NCBI RefSeq assembly: GCF_026914265.1
Contig: NC_069130.1
Span: 124,001-188,000 of the forward strand
Direction of reading: 5' to 3'
DNA from: Mya arenaria
Lineage: Eukaryota > Mollusca > Bivalvia > Myida > Myidae
DNA: 64,000 nucleotides
This document shows positions 13,944 to 27,010 of the stretch, one piece after another. The position numbers and the translations under genes are program-made. How positions within the stretch are numbered: the first letter of the stretch is position 1; each line of letters begins with the position of its first letter. The notes under the pieces were generated by a model that had not been told where the DNA came from, did not search any database, and was given only the letters and a program-made list of their open reading frames with translations.

Positions 13944-14988
13944 TTGATTAATGCGAAACAGGTTTCTAAAATAGCAAATACGAGTAAATTTGTTTACTTA
14001 CCTTATTATTTGAACATAATTTCAAATTTAAATGTGTTTTTGGTTTGTTATTGATCTAATTTTCTGATCCCCCAGTTTTTCAGTTTCTTCACTTACCTAT
14101 TTGTTCAACTATTGTTCCTACCGCGTGCTCCGAGTAAAGTAGGTCTTCCGTCTCCTTATCTCTTCTAAACTTATAATGCGTCACGGTTTTTTCCGTTTCA
14201 ACCTTCTTTATCAAATTTTGCATATAGCTTACCATATTCTGTGCATGTCTGGCTGTTACATAAATTTGGTAAGCGTTCTTGTTTGGATCTTCGAGCCTAG
14301 CTTTCGCTTTAGCTTGCATTGATTTCGCTGCATGTATATCTTCCAGCAATCTCCGTATAAGGTCTGCGTCTTTCTTTCGTGCATTGTCTATGGATTTGAC
14401 AAGCGCCTTTTCTCGTTTGTCAAGATATTCATTGATTTCAGCTCTAAAATATTTTATTTTTTTCAACTGGACTTTACTTATGTCAAGCACCGACTGTTCG
14501 TCTGAAATAAGTTTTCTTTCCCAAGTGTTTAAAACTGTCTCAACTTTTGCCACCTCGTCAGCGATAACCTTAAACTTACTGCTCGCTATAAAAGAAGAAG
14601 CGACTTCCGGTATGTAATCAACCTTGCAACGCCTGTGGTTTAAAACAATGCAATCCCCGCAACCTAACTGTCCATGTTCATGACAAAAGAACTTAATTGC
14701 TTCTGATGGATGGTCTTTGCAAAGCTCCAACCCTGAGACGTCTGCAGGCTTTCTACTTGACGGATAATGAGTTGGCATTTTCTGCTTGGCAAGAACATTG
14801 TGATGTTTCGTGGCCGTCAGTTTGCCGTGGACTTTGATGCATGATGGACACATGTACTCCTTGCAGTTGTTGCAGAATCCATGGGCCTCCAATTCTTTAC
14901 CTTCAGCCCTGCATGGCTCACAGAGGGGCGTCACTTCAGCCGAACTTGCTTCTATATCTAGATTGGCTCTTCGGCCGGAAACTTCCAT
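13044..14988 (-). CDS. RING-less TRIM-like protein, B-box/coiled coil/beta-propeller, unit 2 (join of 14988..14097 and 13855..13044)
   Basis: A two-exon gene encoding 567 residues. Exon 1 (892 nt) gives B-box 1 (C23, C26, C39, C42, C47, C50), B-box 2 (C90, H93, C102, H105, C110, C113, H118, C121) and a coiled coil at about 135-255. No RING finger is present. The donor GTAAGT at 14,096 and the acceptor AAACAG before 13,855 define a 241-nt phase-1 intron. Exon 2 (812 nt) encodes a beta-propeller of the NHL-like type, with repeated strands such as LLADLNN, IYVSDND and VLVCSHD. The start was chosen because MEVSGR is conserved in three paralogues, 18 nt after a shared candidate 5'-UTR acceptor. 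B-box/coiled-coil/propeller proteins are scaffolds, and RING-bearing relatives are ubiquitin ligases; lacking a RING, this one is more likely an adaptor. Function is inferred; the gene model is strong because unit 3 has identical exon lengths and phase. Confidence 0.88.
13861..13943. repeat. AAT microsatellite in the unit 2 intron
   Basis: A trinucleotide run with one early interruption, inside the TRIM unit 2 intron. In the sense orientation it reads as ATT repeats and ends only a few bases before the acceptor CAG, so it stands where the polypyrimidine tract should be. Confidence 0.95.
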
Positions 14989-16229
14989 TTACCGGAGATG
15001 GTGTACCTAAATTACAAACTAAACTATTCGGAAGGGATCTACAGAACGAAACTAACAAAAAAGATCATATCAAACACTTTATTTATAAATGTGTGTCTGT
15101 GTAAGTGTGGGGTTGATTTCCAGAAAACTTGTTTATCCACCCCACTCATATTTTCACAGACTCCCTTGTGTCTATAAACAATTTCATTCGTAATCATGGT
15201 AACTTGGCGTTTCATTGTAGTTTTAGTTGTAGTATTCCAATGTTAAGTTTAATTGAATAGTTAACGTTTTGTCCATTTACAATCAAGAGGAAAAAACAAA
15301 CATATTTTATTTTTTTTAAATAAAGAACGATCCTTTTGAGAGGCTAAGTCCTTACATAAATGAAACGATCGAAACACAACGTTTTTTCAACACACTTGTA
15401 TTACCCGATCTTTATTAATAACATAATATTCGACATGGTATTATGGCGGAGGCTGTATCTAGTTCATTTAAATAAGTTTGCACACGTCCATCCGCACCTC
15501 TTGACTTGTAAATTATGGAATCTAATTAACAAATGAGCGTTTTCTTTAATAAACATAATAAGTAGATTATTTAACGTTCAAAACGAGTTGATATAGCTCG
15601 TCGATGCAAAAGCTAATAGTCTCATACATAATATAAAAGCAACAACATTTTGGAGGTTTATTGACAAATTAACGGCGGATTTGATCCTGAGATATTCTCA
15701 CTGTTTGAATTAATGAGTTTACAAGATAAAACGCCACTCTATAGCCCGTTTTGCATTAAGGGTAATATTGAACGGTGCTAAAGGAGTTCACCCGGCCCCC
15801 GTTTCTAGAAAATTCAAAGGCTTTTACTCAAATATATTCACTCTATTTAAAGCTATATATTTGTTAAGGAATTTATGTTTGTATATCTTAAATTCTGGGT
15901 TCATTTCGTCTGTACTACTAGTGATCACTAATGTCAGCACAATGTTTTCATGAAAATATAGCCAAACATTCGAACGTTCAACTACTGTCGAAAACAAAAG
16001 AGTTTCATAACTGGTCAAAACAACATACCACCGAAGTTTCCTGGTCCTAGGTAATAGCTTTTGCGAGTTGATTTGCTTGCCAAAGTTTCCTAGACTTCTT
16101 ATCGTGTCTTTAACTTTTCACCTTAAAAACAAAAGTGTAATCCTTTTTAAAAGGAAAAAAATCACCACTAAGATTTCATAGTTCTGGATCAAAATATTTT
16201 ATTCAATTGTGTGGACCACATTTTCCGAA
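14989..16229. other. 5' flank of TRIM unit 2, no other gene
   Basis: A candidate 5'-UTR acceptor lies just upstream of the unit 2 start, so an untranslated first exon may lie in this stretch. Positions about 15,105-15,300 resemble the upstream regions of units 1 and 3. The remainder shows no recognised gene. Confidence 0.45.
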
Positions 16230-16620
16230 GGTTGTTTACTATGATATTGACCTGTGACCTACTGACCTCAAAACAATTTTCATCGCTTTTGATCATCGTT
16301 TTGTATTTGACCATGACCTTGACCTTGAAACTACTTACCAATTAGATAATATACGGGTCAAAGGCAGCCTACTACTGATGTTCCATGGTCTATGTAAACC
16401 CTGATTTATTGTGCAAACAATGATTTCTGTGAATTGTTGGCTCAACCTTGAACTTTGACCTCGAAAATAACAGGGGTAACATAATAGAAAAGAGTAAACT
16501 ACCAATTTCGTTTATGGTTCTAGGTCAAACTGTTCTCGAGTAATTGTGAATATAAAACATGGTCTCCCATACCATAAACTGACCGAGAGGCCAACCGACC
16601 GACCGATCGACATTATAGCC
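16230..16620. repeat. Degenerate dispersed repeat rich in TGACCT words
   Basis: Repeated TGACCT and TTGACCTTGA words are spread along this stretch, which ends near GACCGACCGACCGAT. Together with the related sequence at 40,790-41,230 it looks like a worn dispersed repeat of a kind common in bivalve DNA. I cannot name the family or its true ends. Confidence 0.5.
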
Positions 16621-17514
16621 AAACTATATGACACTATTTTCAAACGATGACAACAAATGTTCTTTTCTCTCTGACGACTCTCTATATTTTTCTAGTAATT
16701 ACTGTTTTTGATCGACAAGATAAAACCTTTTACATATTCACCAACCATGTACATCAACATAATTAATGTGATAACGTGGTTAAAACCAAAACATAACATT
16801 AATATTTCGAACGATGCCAGGCTGCAATCAGGTTAAAAGAGTTGAATTAGTTCCTTTATATATGACTTTCTTGAGTATTTTCGAGAAACTTGGCCTTGAA
16901 AATATAGGTGTGCACAATTCTTACTTTGATTATTGTCCTAAAGCTGAACAATATCATCAACGGAAAGTTAGTGTTTGAGATGAGGGTCTAGCAGCTTTAT
17001 TTGTTCACGGATAATTTAGGTTTATGCATAGAACTTATTTTAAACACAAATTAACCAAATGACTGCAAGTAATAACAAGCATTATGATACACTCTGGAGA
17101 CAACAGAGAAAACCCTACCGGTCTGAATGTTTGCCCATTTAGTGTGTGTTATATTCAAAGCATATCTCGTTCACAACAAAATTTTAAATTTCCATTAGAT
17201 ATTAAAGTGATGAGGATGCCATATACCTTGTTGCTCTTGTTGACAGTAACAAATTAGAATCTACCTAATACTGTATACCAGGCTTGAGTTATTGACGCGG
17301 GTAGCTATCTAACGTTATGTAACAAGTAAAGTACTACATTATGTTTTACCGTGTTTAAAACAGCTCCACAACGCCCGCTTGACTTAAGCAAGCAAGTTTC
17401 AAAATTACACGATACCTTGAGAATCCGATAGAAAGTAAATCAACCAGATAACACAGCAATGATAATACTTATAATGAACAAATAGCGAGTTATACTATGC
17501 TAAATTGACAATAT
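16621..17514. other. Non-coding, nothing recognised
   Basis: AT-rich sequence with no supported gene, repeat or RNA structure. Confidence 0.35.
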
Positions 17515-17605
17515 AGACATACCACCGTTTAATCCAGGTTTAATTCGCTTTCTGTTTGCATATAAATGGTCGCATCGATCAAACAAAGTTTACTCTCAGG
17601 GCGAC
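17515..17605. repeat. Upstream-flank segment of the TRIM unit, copy 2
   Basis: The ACCACCGTT start and the GGTCGCATCGATCAAAC motif recur at 33,676-33,740 and, more diverged, at 48,898-48,965. Each copy lies upstream of a TRIM unit or fragment. This segment probably marks the upstream part of the duplicated block. Confidence 0.6.
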
Positions 17606-19440
17606 ACAGGTTTGTTTATGACTACCGGGACAATCGGCAGAAGCGGATTGGGAGAAGGGGACAATGGCATCCCCAACCCCTACCCTCTAAGTTGCCAAAT
17701 TATTTTTTAATGTCAATATTGCAGAGAAAACATAAATCAAAACATCAAACTACCCTCTTTCACACTAGAAATAGCCAAAGCTTCCATATCTCATGTTGGG
17801 TGGAGGGGCGTATGTCAAAACTTGCAAAGCCAAGTGGCGCCACCTCTTACGAAAAATAATGGATATATCCTTTTCGGAATGATATAGGGCGGGCATAGCT
17901 TATCAAATAGTCTCACGCACTATTTTATACTCTACCGTGGTTAAACTTGAATAAAATAATACATTCGTTTTTTTTTTCGTTGATTTATTATACATTTGTT
18001 TTCTTCCGATAAAAAAGCCATCAGATAACAATTTATGAAGTGTATGGATATTTATGCTTGCTCTTTAATCATTTTATTGATACTCGAGCTGTCATCATTG
18101 CCGAAATAAGTAAAAGCCAAACTAATAAAATATAAATGTTCGAATGTTGCAATTAAAATGGCAGCAAATATTTACATAATCCTTTGAAGAAGAATAACAA
18201 TTTTGAAAAGTATAAAGTATCATTATTACAATTTCGACGATTATGCCATTTGACTTGATATGAAGAAGAATGTTATTTAACTATAAACCTTTAGCCCATG
18301 AGTAACAAATGATTTAAATATGTTCATTTTTATCAACATTTCTGGTGCAACACTTTTCAAGTCTGGTAATTATGAGTATACAAAACACATTTTTAGATGC
18401 GACCAAGTGTAAAGCATAATCAAAACACAATTTTGACAATTTTGTTATAAAAACGTGTCAATAATAAAGTTTGTACACGCGAAACTTTAGTCTTAACATA
18501 AATGTAGTGTATATGCGATGCTGCTATCAACACTTGTATTGTATATAAACTTATACGGGCCCTAAAAAAGAGCCCTATTAAGGCTACATGTATGCGCGTA
18601 TACAGTTATCACTACTTTTTTCAAAACGGCTTTGAGCCTTAAAAATGACATAATTGTGACTGAACCAGTGTTTTTCGTTTCACAAACAATATTGAGCGCG
18701 TGAATGCTTGACACCCAAAATTCATCGCAAAATTGGACATTTTAGAAAAAAAACATATTCATATATAAATGACACTACCAGGTGCCAAATATAGTCCTTT
18801 AGTAATGGGTTTATGGTTATGAACAAAGAATTCAAATACTCTCGGGAATATAAGACAGAAAAAAATCATATTTCCATATGATTTTGGAGATATTTATTCT
18901 CACTGTTTTCCATTCAAAACGAAGGTCACGAATTTGTGTATTCTTCGGATGTTGTCATTGCGGATTTTAGAATTCATTTAAAAAATTATTTGAAATGTTT
19001 TCTTCCTTGTTAACCGATAAAGTATCGACCACTGCCTTCACATAGCAGACACGTGATAGGGACTGTATGATTATTTTGTAAACACTACTTAAAGTGATTG
19101 ACACCTGAGATGGAGATGAAGACGTGTTAAATTTGTTTGTGCATCACAATGACTTACGCATTGTGACTGGAAAGATGGATTGGTTGACTGCGGACCACCG
19201 CCTGGCTAAGGGAGATATTGTGACTTAAAAATTCAACTGATAGAAACAGCTGTCAACCATCAGCATGGCTGATTGAAAAATTTAAGCCAAAAAATGTCAG
19301 GGAATTATGTGGCAGGGTTCTCTTCCTGCAAAAAATAAAACGATCGTGTGTGAAAGAATTATACTAAACGTTCATTAGTGAGGATGCGGAAGGGGTATCC
19401 CCGCCAAGAAACCCGTCTCATCCGTGTGAGAGATTGTAAC
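17606..19440. other. Non-coding stretch with a further piece of the TRIM-unit flank
   Basis: Around 17,950-17,990 the sequence resembles 49,070-49,102 (a TACATTCGTT...CGTTGAT pattern), continuing the duplicated upstream flank. An open frame at 17,566-17,859 overlaps the repeat and is not credible as a gene. Nothing else was identified. Confidence 0.4.
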
Positions 19441-19757
19441 AGAAGATATGGTCGGTGTAATGTGAGTGGCTAAGAACCGGCCGCCGGGTGCTCGGTTGGT
19501 TTGGGGACCGTGCTGGTGTTCTGGCGGTCGTGAGTCCGAGCCCCCACACAGGAAGCATGTTTCCTCCTAGGTTTCCTCTAATATTTGCAGTCGTAAACGG
19601 CAGGAGTGACAGTGGGGTTAATGGGTAGATGTGTGTAGTGTGTAGTATTGCAATGTGTGTGAGTATTGATCGGCCGCCCGGTAAGCTTAGTGTTGGCGCA
19701 CTGCTGGTATCCCGGTGTTTCCTCCCAGCTTTACTCTAATCGATGTATTTTACCATT
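19441..19757 (+). repeat. tRNA-derived SINE-like element
   Basis: A box A-like word (GTGCTCGGTTGG, about 19,488) is followed about 30 nt later by a box B-like word (GGTCGTGAGTCCGAGCC, about 19,526). That is the layout of a tRNA-derived SINE head. A second degenerate piece near 19,670-19,730 (CGGCCGCCCGGTAAGC, TTTCCTCCCAGC) repeats parts of the first, suggesting a dimer or two insertions. A pentanucleotide run follows at the tail side. The family is not identified. Confidence 0.55.
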
Positions 19758-19790
19758 TATATTATATTATATTATATTATATTATATTAT
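19758..19790. repeat. ATATT pentanucleotide microsatellite
   Basis: Tandem ATTAT units immediately after the SINE-like element, probably grown from its tail. Confidence 0.9.
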
Positions 19791-21400
19791 GTTATTTAAT
19801 GAATATATTTTGTAATTTAGCGTTGTGCCCAATGCTCCATTGTCAGACAACTGCAGGGGTTGGTGGGGGTGGGGGTAGACTACCACTGTTTTTAAACGTA
19901 TTTTTGTGATTTCCGTGGTATAATGTATCAGACTGATAATGTTTGCATTCATTTTATTTGCCTATTGCGAGACGCCCGTGTTACATCAAGAGTTCGTACA
20001 TTTATATAAAGTGTATTAATTTAATGACCACACATATGAATTGCTAAAATAGTGTACATGTGTATCTGGTAGGTTATTTTGCATAACAAATACGTGGTAC
20101 GTTCTGATTAGGTAACAATTTGCCTTATTTTACAAATATAAACATATCTTACAGCTCGTGTCTTAATTACACTTTTATTAACGCACGCTTATTCTGATTC
20201 TGCATCACACACAAAAATGCATACAACTTCCTTGCCCAACTTTAAAGGTGTTTTAACATACAAAAATCGGCCGTATAATGCCCATGTAAGTGTACATGCC
20301 GTCGAAAAGAAAACAATATGCAAAATATTAATGAAAAATAGCTATAATAGGTAAAAAAATGGTACACATTGACTAAAACACAGTTTCAAGTCGCGCAGTT
20401 TTCTATTTTCACTTTGTAAACAAGAAATCGTTCAGCTTATACATTATAACCTCTTTTTTAAGGCCTCTATAAACATAGATTAAAAAGCTGAGAGAAGCTT
20501 ACACCTGTGGCCTCCGAGTAGGCGTATTTTTGTGGCGAGAAAATTTATATAACTCACTTACCAGGTGAAAATAACCTCCCAAGACACCAAAATCGCTTCG
20601 AACACCGCCATTTCATTCCGCATCACACATTCCCCTCACTTAAAATTCGGAAAACACAAAACACGTTGAAGCCCCTGATTAAATAACTGGACGTCTGTTA
20701 CCTAAACATGAATCACAACACATAAAATCCCACTCGAGATGACCAGCGTGTTGAATTTACTTCAGGTTTTATATATACAAGTTTTTTGTGGAGAATATCA
20801 CTCGGAAGAAATTTTTTTGAATATGCAGTATATGTGTATGTTATTCTTTGAAAGAACATTGTTATACATATTGGTTTGGAAGTACTATCGTAAATGTGCT
20901 CTTTCTACTTATTCTCTCCTTTTCTACAGAAATTTCTGCAACAAAAGGAAGTACTGACAATGATGTCTTTACTATGAATATGCGTTTTTGTCAACGTCCG
21001 TGTGGGGGAACGGACACCGGATATAGCTCAAAAAGTGATAAATCGATAAGCGTTTGATTTTGACACATGGAAAGTTTTCTATCATTTTTTTGTATTTTAT
21101 GGTGATATATTTATCAAAATTGAAGAGTTTTGAATAACTTGATCCTGTGCAATATACTACTTTGATGGAAATGTGTCTCCTCTTTTATATAATAGGCCAA
21201 TTCTCGCCGAAAGTTGCATGATCGCTCACAAATGTTCATTTATGTGGTACGATTTCAAACATAAATCAACAAATTGAAAATAAGAATAAAAACTGAATCA
21301 AGCGATTTCATGTAGTTACATTTTCTAGTAATGTGTAAGATATCAATACGATATGTTTTGTTGTTACGGATAAAATCATACTTTTTGATGCCCTGGCGGT
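19791..21400. other. Non-coding, nothing firmly recognised
   Basis: A short plus-strand open frame at 20,848-21,057 has a hydrophobic stretch and a possible acceptor (TTTTCTACAG at about 20,930). There is no homologue I know and no partner exon. No other signal was found. Confidence 0.35.
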
Positions 21401-22239
21401 GTACTGGGGATAGATGAAGCAAATAAATAACTGCAAAGGGGATAGCTATTAAGTGGACTGAGGATAGTCACGATGTATTTAGAATAACGAGACTGTGATA
21501 ATGATTACGGTCATTTACCTATCCGCGATCTCGAGGGAAATTGTTTGATGTTGTCCATATCGAGGGATGAGAGCAAAACAAATGTTGCTGTTTTTTGTAT
21601 CTGTATGCACTTAAAACTGTTTTATTTATACAGGTTAGTTAACCATGATGTGTTTTCACATGCATCAACGTTCGAGTCGCAAATATCTAAATATTTGAAA
21701 TACGCCGGTTTTCTGATTTATTGAGGAACACAAAATATATGGCCGTAGAATTTATGTGGTGTTTGCTATTTATATATATATAGTATTGCTTTGTCAATCA
21801 AGTAGGTACGTTTTTGCACACAGAAAGTCACCAGTAGGGAATGAGATATTGTGATTAAATTTGGAACACGTGAAGCTTTTTTCTAAGCTTTGATCGATGT
21901 TGCTTGTACTTAGAACAGAATAATGGTCTCTGCTCGTTCACTTCAGTGAGAAAGTATGTATTGTGATCAACCGTGATATTTTTAAAAGTAGCTTGCATAT
22001 ATACGTTGATTAGGAGAGCATGGATCAAACTCATTGTTAACTAAAGTTTGCTCAATAATTTCTTATCAAATTGTACTCTCACCTTTTGCAGATTATTTGA
22101 TAGTTCGAATTAGACATTCATGTATATTGTATATTAACAGTGTTACTATCAATCTTTGTCCTATTTTACATGTTATCACCAGGACACATTTCTCAACTTT
22201 TAAACTATCCCCAGTACATAATACGGCTATCCCCAATAC
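21401..22239. mobile_element. Candidate non-autonomous DNA element with GGGGATAG inverted ends
   Basis: GTACTGGGGATAG at 21,401 and a second GGGGATAG near 21,438 face inverted copies at 22,205-22,217 and 22,227-22,239. The interval of about 840 bp has no coding capacity. Paired subterminal repeats facing inward suggest a MITE-like element. The outer ends and target duplications are not clear, so this is tentative. Confidence 0.3.
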
Positions 22240-23119
22240 AGTACTGTGAACATTTCTAAGGGCATATCTTTAACAGTTTAAAAGTTACATTGCAATTTCT
22301 TACAATAAAAATAGTTGAGCTTATGATTGTGAAATCCTTCGATTCAGATGTTTTATTTATTCGATATATTTCCTAAAAATAACAACACTTGTCGAAATTC
22401 TGTAGGTTTTGAGGTGATCATCTGTAAAATATACTAATATACTATGCGAAGTCATGTTATAGTCGAATTGTGGTAGTGCTTTATAATATCGTTTCTGTAA
22501 AGGTGAGAGATCACTTAAACGTTTTCATATATATTCAATAGTCAATTGACCGATTTGAAAAATAAAACTGACTAGTGTTTCACGACCTCCAATACCATAT
22601 AAGGATATAATGAAATCCAACTTGTGTACACACAATTATTATAAAGAAAATACTGATCGTAACCACTGTGTATTCAATAAAGTGACCTCATCCGGCGCAG
22701 TATCTCATACAATGCAATGAAAATGTCAACAATTGCATCTTTAGCACGTTTTATAAATCACAAACCATTAAACTTCCTGACCTACAATTATGGAAAGGAG
22801 CCAATGGTCAGTGATGGTAAAACATGCTTTAATTCAAACAATTAACAACAAGTAAGTAAAAACATTTAGCACTAAGTATACTCTGCACTCAATTGTTGTG
22901 AACTCATGTTCTAGTTATTGTAAAGCGTCATTTCGTTATATCAGTACAACAGACATTGTACGTTTAAACAAATACAAAATAACATTTTTGTTCGGAATTG
23001 CACAGCCCATACCAGCCTCTAGATGTGTAATTCAGTCCCAGAAGCCACTTTCCAATGAACGGTATTTTTTTGGGAAATTATTAAACAAATGGTTTATGGT
23101 TCACTCCAATAATTATGCA
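22240..23119. other. Non-coding, nothing recognised
   Basis: AT-rich sequence. The start of a 123-codon open frame (22,898-23,269) lies here. That frame runs through a dispersed repeat and has no recognisable domain. Confidence 0.35.
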
Positions 23120-23215
23120 AAAAGCTACAAAAACATGCTCAGTAGCAAACAGTTTAAACATAAACCCGGTTCAGTGGCAATGGGCAAACGCCAAAGACAT
23201 AGAAACATCAGAAAT
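23120..23215 (+). repeat. Dispersed repeat, CCCGGTT family, copy 1
   Basis: A block containing AAACATAAACCCGGTT and GCCAAAGACATAGAA recurs at 50,620-50,702 in the same orientation, with moderate divergence. It is a dispersed repeat of unknown family. Confidence 0.7.
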
Positions 23216-23659
23216 AAAGTTTCATTAATAATATTTCATTTGTTTCTATCATGTCACAATGTTACGTAGAAATTGGAATAAAATGTTAATGAAAATAATT
23301 TGTTTCACGAACAAAACAATTGTACAAAAATGTTCTGAATTGTGTTATGTATTGCTGTTTCAGATCAGTATTGAAACGCTACTATTTCTAAAACATTGAT
23401 GAGTAAAACGTCAGATGTTCAAACTAACATCCTTCGCCTTGATATCCAATATGTATATGAAACACTACAATTCTACAAAACAACAAATTAAGTATCCAAA
23501 GTTTGATAGAAACAAGTTAAGTTACATTTCAAAAAATCGTTTCTAAATCTGATTCCCAAATTGGACCAAAGTTGTAATGGAATAAGAGCGCATTGACACA
23601 AAAATTAACATAACGGAAAGATAGTTTATTTAAATGTAGATACAATTACAAATGCTACT

Positions 23660-24140
23660 AACAAATACATGTTTGTTAACAAATAATACTGCAACAAACA
23701 TAGTAAATGTTGCAATAATACAGAACCAAACATTGTACAACATGCAATAATACAGAAGCAAACATTGTACAATATGCAATAATACAGAACCAAACATTGT
23801 AAAACATGCAATAATACAGAACCAAACATTGTAAAACATGCAATAACACAGAACCAAACATTGTAAAACATGCAATAATACAGAACCAAACATTGTAAAA
23901 CATGCAATAATACAGAACCAGACATTGTAAAACATGCAATAATACAGAACCAAACATTGTAAAACATGCAATAATACAGAACCAAACATTGTAAAACATG
24001 CAATAATACAGAACCAGACATTGTACAACATGCAATAACACAGAAGCAAACATTGTAAAACATGCAATAATAATACAGATCCATTTATGGTGAAACAGGC
24101 AATAATAATGCAGAACCAAAGATATTTAAACATTTAATAA
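23660..24140. repeat. 32-bp minisatellite (family A), about 14 copies
   Basis: The core unit contains CATGCAATAATACAGAACCA and repeats every 32 bp. Related units of 35 bp lie at 46,702-47,410 and degenerate ones at 41,520-41,954. The array lies about 3.5 kb beyond the 3' end of TRIM unit 3. Long minus-strand open frames through it are a by-product of the repeat. Confidence 0.95.
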
Positions 24141-27010
24141 TAATAACTCCAGCAGTGTCCACACAGTTCAATACTGACACCTCTAACAATGTCTACACAG
24201 TTCAATACTTACAACTCCAGCAGTGTCTACACAGTTTAATACTAACAACTCTAGCAATGTCTACACAGTTCAATACTTACAACTCCAGCAGTGTCTACAC
24301 AGTTCAATACTAACAACTCCAGCAGTGTCTACACAGTTTAATACTAACAACTCTAGCAATGTCTACACAGTTCAATACTTACAACTCCAGCAATGTCTAC
24401 ACAGTTCAATACAGACAACTCCACCAGTGTCTACACAGTTCAATACTTACAACTCCAGCAATGTCTACACAGTTCAATACTTACAACTCCAGCAGTGTCT
24501 ACACAGTTTAATACTTACAACTCCAGCAATGTCTACACAGTTCAATACTTACAACTCCAGCAATGTCTACACAGTTCAATACTTACAACTCCAGCAATGT
24601 CCACACAGTTTAATACTTACAACTCCAGCAATGTCCACACAGTTTAATACTTACAACTCCAGCAATGTCTACACAGTTCAATAGTTACAACTCCAGCAAT
24701 GTCTACACAGTTCAATACTTACAACTCCAGCAATGTCTACACAGTTCAATACTTACAACTCCAGCAATGTCCACATAGTACGATACTAACAGCCCCAGCT
24801 ATGTCCACATAGTTTAATACTTACAACTCCAGCAATGTCTACACAGTTCAATACTTACAACTCCAGCAATGTCTACACAGTTCAATAGTTAAAACTCCAG
24901 CAATGTCTACACAGTTTAATACTTACAACTCCAGTAATGTCTACACCGTTCAATACTTACAACTCCAGCAATGTCAACACAGTTCAATACTTACAACTCC
25001 AGCAATGTCTACACAGTTCAATACTTACAACTCCAGCAATGTCCACATAGTACGATACTAACAGCCCCAGCAATGTCCACATAGTTTAATACTTACAACT
25101 CCAGCAATGTCTAAACACTTCAATACTTACAACTCCAGCAATGTCCACATAGTACGATACTAACAGCCCCAGCAATGTCCACATAGTTTAATACTTACAA
25201 CTCCAGCAATTTACTACACAGTTCAATACTTACAACTCCAGCAATGTCCACATAGTACAATACTAACAGCCCCAGCAATGTCCATATAGTTCAATACTAA
25301 CAGCTCAAGAAATGTCCACACAGTTCTATACTAACAGCTCAAGCAATGTCCACACAGTTCAACATTAACAGCTCAAGCAATGTCCACACAGTTCAATAAT
25401 AACAGCTCAAGCAATGTCCACACAGTTCAATACTAACAACTCCAGCAATGTCCACACAGTTCAACACTAACAGCTCAAGCAATGACCACACAGTTCAATA
25501 CTTACAACTCCAGCAATGTCCACACAGTTCAACAATAACGGCTCAAGCAATGTCCAAATGTTCAATGCTAACAACTCAAACAATTTCAACACAGTTCAAT
25601 ACTAACAACTCCGGCAATGTCTACACAGTTCAATACTAACAACTCCAGAAATGCCACGTAGTTCAATTCTAACATTTCAAGCAATGTCCACACAGTTCAA
25701 TACTAACAGCCCAAGCAATTTCAACACAGTTCAATACTAACAACTCAGGCAATGTCTTCACAGTACAATACTAACAACTCCAGAAATGTCTACATAGTTC
25801 AATACTAACAACTCCAGCAATATCTACATAGTTCAATAATTACAGCTCAAGCAATGACCTTACAGTTCAATACTAACAGCTCCAGCAATATCCACACATG
25901 TCAATACTTACAGTTCCAACAACGTCCACACAGTTCAATATTAACAACTCCAGCAATGTCCACTCAGTTCAATACTAATGTCCAAACAGTTTAATACTAA
26001 CAACTTCAGCAATGTCCACTCAGTTCAATACTAACATATACAGCAATGTCCACACAGTTCAATACTAACAGCTCCAGCAATGTCCACAATGTTCAATACT
26101 TACAACTCCAGCAATGTCCACTCAGCTCAATACTAACAGCTCAAGCAATGTCCACACAGTTCAATACTTACAACTCCAGCAATGTCCACTTAGTTCAATA
26201 CTAACAGCTCCAGCAATGTCCACACAGTTCAATACATATAACTCCAGCAATGTCTGCACAGTTCAATACTAATAACTCCAGTAATGTCTACACAGTTCAA
26301 TACTAACAAGTCCAGCAATGTCCACACAGTTTTATACTAACAGCTCCAGCAATATCTACACAGTTCTCACTAACAACCCCAGCAATGCCCACAAAGTTCA
26401 ATACTAACAACTCCAGCAATGTCCACACAGTTGAATACTTACAGCTCCAGCAATGTCCACACAGTTAAGTACTAACAACTCCAGCAATCCACACAGTTCA
26501 ATACTTACAACTCCAGCAATGTCCACACAGTTCAATACTAACAACTCCAGCAATATCTACACAGTTCTCACCAACACCTCCAGTAATGTCCACACAGTTT
26601 AATACTAACAACTCCAGCAATATCCACACAGTTCAATACTCCAGCAATGTCTTCACAGTTCAATACTGACAACTCAAGCAATAGCTGCACAGTTCAATAC
26701 TGACAACTCAAGCAATAGCTGCACAGTGAATACTGACAACTCAAGCAATACATGCACTGTTCAATACTGACAACTCTAGCAATGTCTTCACAGTTCAATA
26801 CGGACAACTACAGCAATATATGCACAGTTCAATGATAAAAACTCTCACAATGTCTACATAGCTCAATTATAGAAGCTCTAGCAATGTCTGCACAGTTCGA
26901 TAATAAAACTCTGTTTAAACAACTCACTGGTAGCAACTCTAGCAATATCGACACATTTCAATGATAGACGCTCTAGCAATGTCCGGATAGCTCAATGATT
27001 GCAGCTCTAA
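24141..27010. repeat. 34-bp minisatellite (family B), about 84 copies
   Basis: The core unit contains AACTCCAGCAATGTCTACAC and repeats every 34 bp. Copies on the left are uniform; those beyond about 25,300 diverge steadily, with AACAGCTCAAGC variants. Because 34 leaves a remainder of one when divided by three, any frame cycles through all three phases. This gives long open frames with no sign of real coding. The array starts directly after minisatellite A. Confidence 0.95.

Noticed and set aside
22898-23269. 123-codon plus-strand open frame
   Set aside because: It runs through a dispersed repeat also found at 50,620-50,702 and has no recognisable domain.
23626-24133. Three overlapping minus-strand open frames of 147-167 codons rich in Cys, Phe and Leu
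   Set aside because: They arise from the 32-bp minisatellite, whose period cycles through all frames. The same peptide appears in every phase.
24223-24684. Plus-strand open frame of 153 codons with QFNTNNSSNVYTVQYL repeats
   Set aside because: It is a product of the 34-bp minisatellite with no start context, splice site or domain.
23660-27010. CRISPR-like appearance of regularly spaced repeats
   Set aside because: Units are contiguous with no unique spacers, and the DNA is eukaryotic. These are minisatellites.
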